A DNA stretch of 64,000 bases. Source: Suillus spraguei (lineage: Eukaryota; Basidiomycota; Agaricomycetes; Boletales; Suillaceae). Position 1 is the stretch's first letter; each line of letters opens with the position of its first letter. The notes under the pieces were generated by a model. That model did no database searches. It was not told where the DNA came from and worked only from the letters and a program-made list of their open reading frames with translations. Position numbers and translations under genes: made by a program. The stretch is from assembly GCA_016800925.1 (NCBI GenBank), contig JABCPU010000001.1:372001-436000 (forward strand), read 5' to 3'. Positions 46,493-57,438 of the stretch are shown here, in pieces.

Positions 46493-46890
46493 TCACCCAG
46501 GAGCTTACAACACGGAGACGGATCATTGGTGCACCACTGACTGTTGACGAGATTCTCGACCCTCATGAAGAGAACAATGTTGGGGAAGCAACTGCTTATG
46601 AAGATGATGATGCAATTGTTGCAGAAATTCAGCATCGGCAAGCAATTAGGAGTGGGGAGCTGGTTAAAGTGGAATCAGATGATGAGGACGGGGATGATTT
46701 ACCCAAGGTCTGTGCTACTGAACTGATTCTGCTGTGCGAAAAGCTCGAGGCGGCATGTATTGCGCGAGTTAGTGCTGATTCCCCACTTGATCTTGTTCAC
46801 AAACCTCGTGCATTTCAAGCAGCACTACGGCGCGAGGAGTTGCAGAATGCAAAGCAGGCTACATTAGACAAACTCTGGAATACCAAGTAG
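46387..46890 (+). pseudogene. C-terminal remnant of Tigger/pogo-like DDE transposase
   Basis: Only the tail of the protein is left: IDEHPDLPQDRVVQHFETRK, RRRIIGAPLTVDEILDPHEE, EDDDAIVAEIQHRQAIRSGE, VKVESDDEDGDDLP, CATELILLCEKLEAACIARV, FQAALRREELQNAKQATLDK. The order (DE-x-LDP, acidic linker, CEKLE helix, final LRREE-NAKQ-TLD) is typical of the C-terminus of pogo/Tigger-type transposases found in basidiomycetes. The catalytic DDE core and the HTH/CENP-B DNA-binding part are missing, and the 5' end is formed by the palindrome. It lies between two identical-body tRNA-Lys genes. Confidence 0.65.
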
Positions 46891-47120
46891 CATACCATTT
46901 CGATGTACTTGCTGAATGTATTGATTTCTGGACAAGCAGTGCGCACTGTTTGAATTATCTGGTAGTCTCATATTGTATAGAACAAAGGCAGTTCCCGTCA
47001 CTATACATTATGACATAGTGTACTGTAACACTGCGTTACTCACAGTCAAGTACGCCCTCCTCCACCATCTATACACATTGGTCCCACGAAGTGTTTGACA
47101 GGGCCAACGATGTCCATACC

Positions 47121-47210
47121 GCCCGCCTAGCTCAATCGGATAGAGCGTCAGACTCTTACTGCTAGGCGATTGTGATCTGAAGGCTGCGAGTTCGACCCTC
47201 GCGGTGGGCT
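47121..47210 (+). tRNA. tRNA-Lys (anticodon CUU), 16-nt intron
   Basis: Mature part identical to the copy at 45784, including T-arm and acceptor. The intron is CTGCTAGGCGATTGTG (16 nt), six bases longer than in the first copy. Flanking T-run (GGTTTTTGC) is a weaker Pol III terminator than that of the first copy. Upstream sequence is not alike except directly before the gene (CCGCCCGCC). Confidence 0.93.
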
Positions 47211-47889
47211 ATGGTTTTTGCTTCTAACCTGACTTGCCAATAACTACAGGAGCTGTTGGCCGTGTGGTCTTGGTACGGGACCCTTCATTCAGCTAAGGAG
47301 AGATCACATCCTTCCGACATATAAAGAAGGATATCTGCGGACTTTGCGCAGGCTACAACAATTGGTTTTTTTTCCGGGTTCTTGCTCCCGCTAGTAGCGC
47401 TGTAACCTGTTCTGTCGGGACTATTTTCACAGACCTGTGGTTGCAGCCGCGGATCGCCACACATGAGACGCGAATGAAGATAACATCGTAGCCAATGACG
47501 GAAGGTATATTTTAACCTGCTATATACAAAATCTTCTCGGACTATATGCGTGAGTCGTGACCACTCCGGCTACTACATCTTTGAAGGTCTTTTACCAGAT
47601 TAAAATTCGATTTGTCCGTGGTAGAGACCTCACTAGAGGTACGGAGAGTGGTAACCACTCCCTCGATGCCACTATTGCTCAAGATTGAACGATATAGACG
47701 GTGACGATTATTAATTGTTATCCCCCACTGTGCGCATACCACTTGCCAGAATCATACTGCAATGACCACATTTTGAAAAAAAAGAACATTCTCGAACAGA
47801 CACTAATTGATTGTCTTGCGGTGCTAACGCGCGCTCGTGTGCCAACGAACATGTTGAAGGGGGCTAGTGCGCACTGCGCAGTGTTCGGT

Positions 47890-48075
47890 TGGCATCGCCG
47901 TTACTGCACTCTAGCGCTAATTCAACTCGTGACCACTTTTCGTTGATGCTCCGACCGAAAATTCATTCTTATCTGTGATACTTACAAGTAAATATGAGCC
48001 TTGGGCGCGGTGGCAATTGAGCAAATAAATATTGGGGACCGGGTTCGGTCATGTGAGTCGGTTAGGAGGAGCGTG
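47890..48075. repeat. Dispersed ~185-bp repeat, copy 1
   Basis: Key blocks: TTACTGCACTCTAGCGC, CCGAAAATTCA, GGCGCGGTGGCAATTG, GGAGCGTGTGGATGGGA. The same order appears at 55190-55372 and 56722-56905. It precedes a C2-GTPase gene in copies 1 and 3, but copy 2 stands alone. Confidence 0.85.
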
Positions 48076-48872
48076 TGGATGGGAGTGGATATTAAAGGGA
48101 CTAAAGGGCATTATGGTTTGGCAGGCAAATGTCATATTACCAGCCTACCAGGGCTGCGGTGTGATGCGTACTCGAGATAGTCTGCGCTTCAAGCTTCAAG
48201 CTTGAAGAGAACCCAACGTACCACATTAATATTATGACATGGAGGGTACCGCCTCGCAGAAGAATTCGAAGCGATTAATGATTGTCAACAATATATAAAT
48301 GACACAATCGATATCGATCGCACAGCATGGGGTTCAGGGTCACGATGCCTGGACCCTGCCTTATATCCGATATTGGAGTATTTGCATACCAGTATTTTCA
48401 AGCATTCGACCGTCGACGGTGTCCTACAGCTCATGTAAGAAAGTGATTAATCGATGGAGATGGTAGTAGTGATCAAAGAGCATTAATTCAGGTTGTTGAT
48501 CATCGAATCAATGACTCTTCTTCTAGAATCTTCCTTCTATATATGGAAGACTAAAGAGAACTCTGTCTTGATAAGGCTTAGGCAGTGCAAGCTCTTACAG
48601 TGCTCTAACTTTACGAGCACTGCAGCTACGGTTGTATCGATAGACCGGCGTAGCGGATGAGCGTCACCGTTCTTTGGTAGCTAGCTTCGCGTACTGCCCC
48701 ATGTAAACACCCGAACCGACTCGACGCAGCCCTGGCGCATCCCGCTATTAAAGCTCCATTAATTTTGCTACAATGACCACTTCATCCCGCTTTCTTTTTC
48801 TTTATTTCACCAACTCAGGCTGGTACTTGTCACTCTTTAAGCAAGGCAGCGCCTCTTATTCAATCAATACAT

Positions 48873-50188
48873 ATGCTACTCACATCTATCACTTGCACGG
48901 GGCTTCCCATGCCACCTGATCGCATACCCGCCAGTTATTATGTCCACGTCTCTACTCCCTATGGTCAGTATAACACCACGACCGTCAAGGCAGCAATAGC
49001 CGACCACAGTGTTTCTTGGAACGATACCCTCACCATACATGAACACCCTCGGACGTTTTCCAAGTGGCTCATATCTATCTTCAAATCAAAAGCAGTTCGC
49101 CTCGAAATTCACGCCTTACATGAGCAGAGGTTGTGTGCGCGTTTGACACGACTTTCAGACAGTTGCTCGAAGAAAGACAGCTTAGTGAGTTCTCACCTTC
49201 AGTAATACCATCACCTACTAACACTGATTCTGAAGCATTCAATTCGGATGTCACAAATCAGCGCGTATCCCTCAAATTGCAAGTACTAGGCGATACTGAT
49301 GAGGTATAAAAGTTGATTCAAAGTCTTACGATCACCGCTAATCCAGTTGACTTTTTAGAGCATGAACGGTCAACCTGCGCACGCCTCGGCGGCGGCGCTA
49401 TCATCTGTCATACCGGCACCACCTGCATCATCAAGCAGACGTGAAGTACGTGCTCTGCTTCTTGAGTAGTATCGCCAAAAAGAAAGCTTATTGATCAAAC
49501 GTAGCAGACGCATCCACGAGAAAAAAATATTGTCATATTCGGCGAAACCGGCTCAGGGAAAAGTTCAGTCATTAATGTTATTGCGCAACAGAACGTTGCA
49601 GAGACCTCCAATGATTCAGTGGGGCGTACCTCTGAATCTAGACCCTACTCGGTAGACATCTCCGGCCAGAGATTCGCCCTGTTTGATACGGCGGGTCTAA
49701 ATGAAGGACCTGCAGGCACAGTGCCACATAAGCAAGCGAAGCGACAGCTGAGGAACTTGTTGGACAAGCTCCACAAGTCACCATCGGATGACATCGACCT
49801 TCTGATGTACTGCGTACGCAAATCGACTTCCCCTCGCGCTATCCTTGACACCTACAAGACTTTTTACTCCCGGACCTACCAGAAGAAGAAAGTCCCAATC
49901 GTGGTCGTCGTCACAGGATTGGAATTTGAGAGTCCCATGGAGAGCTGGTGGGATGCTCACAAGAAGATATTCGACGACATGCATCTCGCAGGTCATGCAT
50001 GTGTCACAACGATTCAAGAATATGAAGGCATTCCAGAAGAGTTTACTCTTCGCGTTGCAGAGTCGGGCACGATTCTGCGTGACCTTATCGTGGATGTGTG
50101 CTCGGCTCCGACAGTCGATGGGAACTTGCCTGTGGGAATGTGGTGCTGGCCGCTCCGAACGGTTGCAAATACCACTGCTCATCAGTAG
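48873..50188 (+). pseudogene. C2-GTPase gene, copy A, disrupted in the C2 part
   Basis: Encodes MLLTSITCTGLPMPPDRIPA (C2-like N-terminus), then the P-loop GTPase: REKNIVIFGETGSGKSSVIN (G1), DTAGLNEG (G3), then KKVPIVVVVTGLEFESPMES. An extra 29-codon exon (SMNGQPAHASAAALSSVIPA...) lies between the C2 and GTPase parts (49359-49444) and is absent from copy B. Relative to copy B, a net 13-nt deletion after GCCTTACATGAG near 49121 shifts the frame, so the first frame stops at 49205. The GTPase part is open (49494-50188) but its last ~25 residues diverge from copy B. It may be a pseudogene or a source of a GTPase-only product. Confidence 0.75.
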
Positions 50189-52089
50189 ATCGAGCATCGC
50201 CTTATGCACACTGGCATGTGATGTCCATTTGATCCCACTGGAGACTCAGAGAGACAGCAGAGCAGGACTTGCACGATCTTATTTGACGCATCTGTCTTAC
50301 TGGAAATGAGCAGGGAGGCTTCATGAGACTTTTGATACATATCGTATTGGTTGTGAGTGGATGAGTTTTTTTTAATCTTTTTATTCCGAAAATTTCCCCA
50401 TGCACATTACTTTTATTTTTTGTTTCGTGAATTATGACCAGTCCTTCTTGTTTTGTTTTCGTTCTCTATCCTTTTATTCGTGTTCTCTCGGAATTACTTC
50501 TCGTTGGTGAATTCTTATGTTTATGTGTATGCTATTGGTATTAGTATGCAAACGTTGACATGAATATCGCTACCATCAGGAGTGGGGTAAATATAATCCT
50601 GACTTGTCAAATACTTATGTGGTGCAGCATAACCGATAACTGGCGTCAAATCAGTACAAGGTAAGACTTCAGTGCCGGTGCTTCTAGCTAACTATTTCAC
50701 ACCAGAAATACGACGAGGGCCCATCTGCTTGCAACAGGTTGCCGGATCTCGGTCAAGTCTGCATGCGACGGCCAGCTCTAGTACTAGAACATTTTTCATC
50801 CCACTTTTGTATGCATTGATGTTTTGTCTTCATATTCACTCCTCAAATGACTTCAAGCAGCATTGTTTCTGTTTCTATGCTATCACTGTCCCACTTTTTA
50901 TCTCTTTTTTAAATACCCACAATACTGCTATGGAATACCTATACGCCGTGTACCGCTAATAACCCACTCCCTTACGGTAGCGGGAATTATGCAATGATAT
51001 CATCGGCGGGGAATGTGCGCTTTAATTATCCTAGCGTAAAAAACATGAGGACATCGCGCAGACGGCCCCGTCCCTTTACATCATTATTCTGATTCTTAAT
51101 GCACTACGTGTTCTGAGGCTCTCTCTCTATTTTTGTAATATTAGTCTTGGGATCTTGAGATGCGATTTGGACGGTACGCCGAATGTCTTCTAACTCCTAT
51201 CCGTGCGGGGCAGTCGACCATTTAGGGCCCGACTGTCGCTTCCACTTGAACGGCTAAAATAATGTTCGAGAATTCGATATGAAAATTTCTTTTACCTTGC
51301 GAAGCAAGGATTAATACATGACAAAAAACCAAATAATAACAAAGAAGACTACGGTACACGAACTACAAGTCATATACGCACCAGAAACGATATAGGAACC
51401 AGACGGAGTGAATAAGAATACGCAAGAGACAGCACAAGAACCAGCCGAAACCCAGACTTTTATACTTCAAGTTGAGAGTTCAAAAGTAAAAACAAAACGA
51501 GATAAATAACAATCGACAGCTGAGCAAGGTCCACGTTGACGTAGCATCAAGCCAACTTGGAAGCCCATCTACACTGTGTCCTGCTGAATAATAGATGATT
51601 CATCTTCTGTAGGAATATGTAAACTGGGGCTTTGAGCAAGCAGTTGCGCGATACCGTGGGAAGCGTTCATGGCTCCATCTTTCCTTGAAGCTTCCTTACA
51701 ATTACGGCTAGCTGATTGGTGTGGCGTCGTCCGGGCCCGTCTTTGATTCTGTCTGTGTTCGGTCGTCTTTTTGTTTTCATGATGCACTAGGCTAGAACCA
51801 AAGTGATTGAATGGAAAAGGTGCTCCTGTTCAATGGACCACGGGCGGACATTAGTCCTGTGGGGTTACACAAGAACTCAGGATCACCGTGCAACGCCAGA
51901 ACTAGTGGGTACATTACCCCAAAGGACAGAAATTGGAATTAACAGAAAAACAAAAATCGTAAGACCTTGTGAGTAAGCCAAATTTCGAACTTGTTCCCTA
52001 TGTACCTGTATTTCATTTCGCGTCCCTGCTATCTGGATGTGATATTTGGTTGAGGAATATAAAATGTGGACGACTGATAGTGGAGAATC
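50189..52089. other. Gene-poor stretch, no confident gene
   Basis: A plus-strand frame at 50672-50959 (hydrophobic, MFCLHIHSS-like) and a hydrophilic minus-strand frame at 51569-51787 (KDGAMNASHGIAQLLAQSPS) are the only candidates. The second sits after a CA-rich block (51290-51540 on the plus strand) which could be its 3' region. Neither matches a family I know. Confidence 0.3.
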
Positions 52090-53970
52090 ATGCAAACTCC
52101 CAAGATGACGGATTCAAACGAGCTCAAGGTTGAGGCCCTCTTGAACATCATCACCTCCTCTGCACGCGAAGCAATGAAAGAATACAAGAAAAACGGACAT
52201 GGGGTCCCTGCTGTTGACTCGACCACCCTTCACCCCCTCGATCTGGCGATGGACACGCTTGCCCTTAGGAAGGCAATCAGGCTACTCGAAGGTGCATGTC
52301 AGCAATTGACTGCGGTATTGGCTCCCCCACAACACACGATATTTGATGTAAGTGCCGATCATAGCCGATTTCTGCTTTGGAACTCATTTCCTTAGATTGC
52401 TAGTGATTACACTTGGGCATGCGTAGACGTCGCCGTCAAAGCGCGTCTTGCGGATGCCCTGGACCAACACCCGGAAGGTCTTAGTGCGGATGTGTTGGCC
52501 GACAAAGTCAACCTCGACAAGACCAACACTATACGAGTATTACGAGCTTTAGCCCTCAAGGGTTGCTTTAAAGAAGGTAATATGTGTCATGCTGCTTGTT
52601 CAGAATTTTCTTTGAAATCGTTGTTGTTACACAGTTGAACAAGGGGTCTTTACAAACACCCGACTCTCGCTCATACTTAAGTCAACGAGCAATCCTGGGT
52701 ATATGGTACAAGTTCATTCAGATATCCCGAAATTCGGCGCAATTCTCTACGACACTATGATTGACCAAGAATACGCGAGATCACATGAATTCGACAAGTC
52801 ACCCCGACTGTTTTATCTCAGAAAGGAAGGTATAGTAAACAGTAACCCCTGGGAGATGGACGTGAGTCATTGCCATCACACTGACTTTATCTGCCTTACA
52901 ATATTTCATAGGATGAGAAACGCGAGGTGCGTGCAAGGTCATCCACCTATAAGTGACGACTCACATAATCTTGTGCACAGATATTTTTAAGAGGCATGGC
53001 GGGTCTTACTGACATCATGGGCAGTTCTGCGGTGCTGTATCGTAAGCTGTCACCTTTCTCGGTCATCAGAATAACCTTGAAACATCTCGCAAGATTACCC
53101 TTGGGACACTGTATCATCTATGGTGGATGTTGGATCTGGAATTGGAGCAAATTCCATTCTTCTGGCGAACATGTTCCCTCACCTCAGCATAACCAATCAG
53201 GATCTCCTGGGGTTCGAAGAGAAGGCTCAAATTGTGAGTTCAGAAATCAGGTCTATATAACTATTCTAGCGGAGTCATTGAGATTTGATTAGGCATGGGA
53301 AAAGGATGCTCCTGAGGCAGTGCGCGACGGGCGTGTGGAGTTCGTGCCATTCAATTTCCTCGAGGAATCACCCGTTGTTGGAAAGGATGTTTACTACGTA
53401 AGCGGTCAAGTTTATTCTCATTCAGCTTGATAATGTGATGTAGTTGAGGCACATTCTTCACGACTGGCCCGACTCTGAGTCGACGACGATCCTCCGTAAT
53501 ATTCGCAAAGTAATGGGACCAAACAGCCGAGTGTTAATTAGTGAGTCAGCTGCGGTTCAAGCTGGTGTTTACTCCAGAGTTAATGTCTTCTATCAGATGA
53601 TTGTATGCTCTTCCATCCAGTCGAAGAGCCTGGCGCAGGAACTATCAATATTAGCAAGGTGGGTGTCCGAATTTAGCCTGACAGTGTATTTCTGTATTCA
53701 TCAGCATAAGGCTCCCGAACCTATGTTATCGAACTTCGGGGCAGGCAATCACACGGCGTACCAACAAGACATGGCTATGTGGCTCGTTTACAATGGCAAA
53801 GAGCGAACCATGAACGAGTTGAAGATCATTTGGCAAGTTCCTTCCATATCTGACTACTTGGCAATGATTGACTCGTTACGATTTGCAGCGCCGGTGCTGG
53901 TCTAGTAATCACCAAGGTTTATGACCTCGTAGGGACGATGGCCATAGAATTGAGAATCGCGCAAGACTGA
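52090..53970 (+). CDS. SAM-dependent O-methyltransferase (COMT family)
   Basis: At least eight exons. An N-terminal helical dimerisation part (LDLAMDTLALRKAIRLLEGA) and winged-helix segment (VAVKARLADALDQHPEGLSA, LDKTNTIRVLRALALKGCFK) precede the Rossmann domain: MVDVGSGIGANSILLANMFP (SAM loop), ITNQDLLGFEEKAQI, RVEFVPFNFLEESPV, LRHILHDWPDSE (His-Asp catalytic pair region), VLISESA. The end is KAPEPMLSNFGAGN then AYQQDMAMWLVYNGKERTM. A GC-AG intron (53832-53888) joins KIIC to AGAGLVITKVYDLVGTMAIE, giving the family's normal C-terminus and a stop at 53970; without it the protein would end at 53905 in unrelated sequence. Such enzymes usually methylate hydroxyls of phenolics or polyketides; no synthase gene lies beside it. 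Confidence 0.88.
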
Positions 53971-54430
53971 TCCTAAATATAATTCTCATTGTGTGAAATC
54001 TATACTCCAATACTACATTTTCGAAGCCAAGCTTAACCCAAAGCATCCGAGAAGGTCCTTGAAACCTACAGCTTCTGGCGTGTTCAACTTCGGCGGATCG
54101 TTGTTACATCGGATGGCCATCGTATAATAGGCACTGGTCCTATAGGGAAGCGCCTAATGGACTCCATCCTAGTCGTCCTGCAAGAATAGAAAAGTACATT
54201 ATAGGCAAGTAACCCACCCATGTGACGACTTACGAAACCATTTCAGTATATAATATGCGTACAGGTTCTTGTGAAAGGTGGGCTACTGCTTGCTAACATC
54301 CCTGACATGCGACCCGTAAAGTCGAATACCACTTTTTCAGGATGTAAACGTTAAACTGGCTAGAAATAACACCACATCCTCTTTTCGTTCGAGGATCAGG
54401 TTCATAGTTTGCGATGCAAAATAGCATGGT

Positions 54431-54870
54431 TTGCGCTTATGCTCTGAACTACGGTCCCCTCCTCAACTCTGGAAGATGAGTTTGATCGGGGGCCGGGGTC
54501 GGGGTCGGGCCACCCGCAATTATGCGAGACTCGCCTTTCGTCATGCATTTTCATCTCCAGTCTACGTTGAATACGTTGGATCAACGTTTGGCGACAAGAA
54601 CGATCAGTTCATACTCTGCGCCGGGAAAGGTACGTTTTGTGCTGATTTTTTATTCTAATCTCTGCTGACGATGTTATATGACCGGAGATATCCTCATTTG
54701 GGATCGAGAACCAGATCTACCCTGAGAACCCTGATCGAGATTTGATTTGACATGCAATAGCCTCGCAGGTGACCCTTTCGCGTTTGCTGTAGGTGGGCAC
54801 GATGGCAGCATTCATATATGGTCCACATTCCTATATCTCACTCCTATCCCACGATCCACCTGATCCGACA
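54431..54870 (+). pseudogene. WD40 repeat fragment
   Basis: Pieces of beta-propeller blades: VYVEYVGSTFGDKNDQFILC then AGKG, joined over an intron to GDILIWDREPDL, and further on DPFAFAVGGHDGSIHIW followed by a stop. The GH...IWS and ILIW signatures are typical WD40 ends. Only about two blades remain and the frame is broken between them at 54725, so it is a remnant, possibly of the sensor part of an NLR or of another WD protein. It lies between a methyltransferase and repeat copy 2. Confidence 0.6.
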
Positions 54871-55189
54871 CCCCCCGAATTGCAATTCAACTACTCTCCT
54901 AGAGATAGTCCACAGACAGGATCCCCTCGGATAATTTTCTGAAGGTCGTTACGCTGACTCGGCAGTTGTGATCTGACGTCAACGGCTTTCCTGTCAAGGT
55001 CGAGTTCGGGATCTGCTTATGGGACACAAATAAGTATTCTGTTAGTACTCTTGTTTACAACTTGACATGATATTTGAATATGTGCAACTTATCATGATAT
55101 TTGCCAGCGTCTGCGTTTTGTCCACTGAGGTAGGTTAACTTGGTTTTGTTGTTGACCCTACTTTAGGGTTCAAAGTGCGGATGAGTGTG

Positions 55190-55372
55190 CTGTTACTGCA
55201 CTCTAGCGCCAGTTCAACTCGTGGCCAATTTTTGTCGACGCTCGGGCCGAAAATTCACTATTATCTGTGACACATGCAAGCAAATATGAGCCTTGAGCGC
55301 GGTGGCAATTGGGATTGGAGACCGGATTTGGTCGCGAGTTGTTTACATAAGAGGAACGTCGATGGGAATGGA
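55190..55372. repeat. Dispersed ~185-bp repeat, copy 2 (orphan)
   Basis: Matches 47890-48075 and 56722-56905 in block order (TTACTGCACTCTAGCGCC, CCGAAAATTCACTATTATC, AGCGCGGTGGCAATTGG). No GTPase gene follows this copy; decayed NLR sequence begins soon after. Confidence 0.85.
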
Positions 55373-55599
55373 CATTGAAATATTGATCAGTGACACAACA
55401 GTGACCAGCATCAAAGCCTTCACCCACCATCGACAAACTAGATGACATGCCTGGATCTGCTCGTTCACCTACGGATAGGCTCAAGGGACTCAGAAGCACT
55501 GCGGCTTGTGGAATGAGGTATGCCACAAAACCCAAAGGTTTCAGTGGGCGCTGTCATCATTGGACTCATTAGTATAGTTGATATAGGTAGCACTGATGA

Positions 55600-56400
55600 A
55601 TAAATACAAACCAGATGCAAAGGTAGCGGTCATGGTGCGACACCATCTCCGGGGGCCGGCATTTACCGTCCATACTTTAAACAAGTCACGGGGATATTGA
55701 ATATTGAATAGCCGATAAGTTGATTTGATCTCCGAGTCAAATAGCGAATCGAGTCTTGATCATTTCCAGGCTCACTCGCTGGATGACGCAGATGTTTTTC
55801 AATGCATTCATATCTACTTGGAGCATTCCTTCGGAGAGCTGCACAGTAGCCTGTTTTCCTGCAGCCGCGCATCAATTTGCGCGGCCGACAAGCCGAGCGG
55901 GTGAACGTGTCATCTCAGCATCTGATTCCCGCGACTGGCAGCAGCTCATGCGTAAGCTGACGAACGAACCTGCTACCAGGAATGGAGGTGTACAAGTTAT
56001 ATGACCGTATCCTCTCCGCATGTACTAACCCTAAGTGGGCTAGATGCATTTGTCTGTTGTCACTGCCCTTGCAGATCCTCTGCCAATTTCACAGATCTCG
56101 AAACTTCTTGCCTTGGTCAGGGAAGGGGTTTCGAAACAACATTTGTCCATCTGTGACGATATTTAGAATTCCTCGAGTACAGCCCATTACCCCACTGCAT
56201 ACCTTGTTCGCTTATTCCTCTTTCTGCTTGGTGAGGCAAGGCATTCCGGGAAGCACGGCCCTGTTCGATACACTCTCAGAATTGAAGAGGTACAACCGAG
56301 CTTTGTCACCACCTGGCGACCCGAATCGCTTACAAGACTTGTTGGTCTCCATTGTCCGACCGACGGAGCCACTGCGCATACATAGTGGTATGTTATAGCC
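55600..56400 (+). pseudogene. Degenerate NLR (NACHT-type) remnant
   Basis: Frame-broken pieces resemble the C-terminal half of the NACHT region of agaricomycete NLR proteins: SLDDADVFQCIHIYLEHSFG, then VYKLYDRILSAC, then, in a second frame, VVTALADPLPISQISKLLAL with VREGVSKQHLSICDD, matching the ILAC-DPLPIS-ISxLL winged-helix pattern. No P-loop or Walker B is seen. Stops and frame changes occur about every 100 bp. NLRs in fungi sense non-self and trigger cell death; this copy should be dead. Calls are by pattern only. Confidence 0.5.
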
Positions 56401-56650
56401 TTGGGGACATCGCAGTTCGGTTCTGCAGCCCTGGCTTAAGACTCTGGATAGACGTGCTCGACTACAGACGCAAGGAGGGAGAGACCAGTCACATACGCAG
56501 GACGGGAGAGACTGGTTGCAGCCCTGGAACGGGCGGGAGTAGCTGCAGACCAAGAGAGGGTGAGATTGGCTCCTGACTGAGGCTGGGCAAAACTGGCTGC
56601 AGACTCGGGCCAGCTGAGACTGGCTACAGATACCTCATGGCCAAGCACCG
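56352..56650. repeat. Low-copy repeat with imperfect GACTGGCTGCAGA-type units, copy 1
   Basis: The first ~130 bp (GAGCCACTGCGCATA, TAGTGGTATGTTAT, CAGCCCTGGCTT) reappear at 58996-59110. The following ~150 bp is a run of degenerate short units around GAGACTGGCTGCAGA, as at 59100-59210, ending in both with CACCTCATGGCCAAGCA or TACCTCATGGCCAAGCA. Confidence 0.75.
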
Positions 56651-56721
56651 AACATGCCTGGCGTCCAAAACTACGTCAACGAATGTATTGTAAGGGGGCT
56701 GGTGCGCAGTGCTCTGGTTGG

Positions 56722-56905
56722 CATCACCGTCACTGTACTCTCGCGCCGGTTCAACTCATGACCACTTTTTGCTGATGGCTCTAACCGAAAATTCACTGTT
56801 ATCTGTGATACATACGACCTTGCGCGCGGTGGCAATTGGGCAGATAAATATTGGAGACCAACTTCAGTTGTGTGAGTCGTTTAAGAGGAGCGTGTGGATG
56901 GGACA
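56722..56905. repeat. Dispersed ~185-bp repeat, copy 3
   Basis: Third copy of the block series found at 47890 and 55190, here about 530 bp before the intact C2-GTPase start. Confidence 0.85.
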
Positions 56906-57438
56906 TTGAAGGGACTAAAAGGACGGCATTATGGTTTGGCAGGTAGATTCACATTACCAGTCTATTTACCAGGGCTGTGGTATGGCAGTACTCAAGATAG
57001 TCTGCGCTTCAAAGAGAGGTCAATGTACCGCATGTATGACATCAATGATACCGTATGGTGAGAGGCAATTAATTTCAAACGACACGAAATCGATATCGAT
57101 CACAGCATAGCTTGATCACGTAAGAAAGTGATGTTCATTATGCTTCAAGCTTAGCTTCAACTTCGTACGATGGGGGAAGCATATAAGTAGGAAGATCATA
57201 ACGGAGACGCCACGACTCGGCCGAACGACACAGCTCGTACCTGTTATACCATTAATGTGCTGAGCGTTGTCGTTTTTAGTAGCCACCTTCCCATACGAAC
57301 GCCTTGACTTGACCATGACGCAGCATGGCATTTGCTTGATAACCACCCTATTATAACTTTGCTGCGATGACCAGGCTAATTCCGCTTTCTTTTCCTATAC
57401 TTCACCAACTCAAGCTAGTACTCGTCACTCTTTAACCT

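Larger units (their letters stand above)
47840..50222 (+). repeat. Segmental duplication, copy A (with C2-GTPase)
   Basis: Similarity to 56670-58640 runs from about 47840 (AAGGGGGCTAGTGCGCA) through the C2-GTPase gene to just after its stop (CACTGGCATGTGAT at 50222 and ACGCTGGCATGTGAT at 58639). The promoter, both exons and an intron are shared. Copy A carries about 400 bp more than copy B, mostly upstream of the gene (near 48150-48720). Confidence 0.85.
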
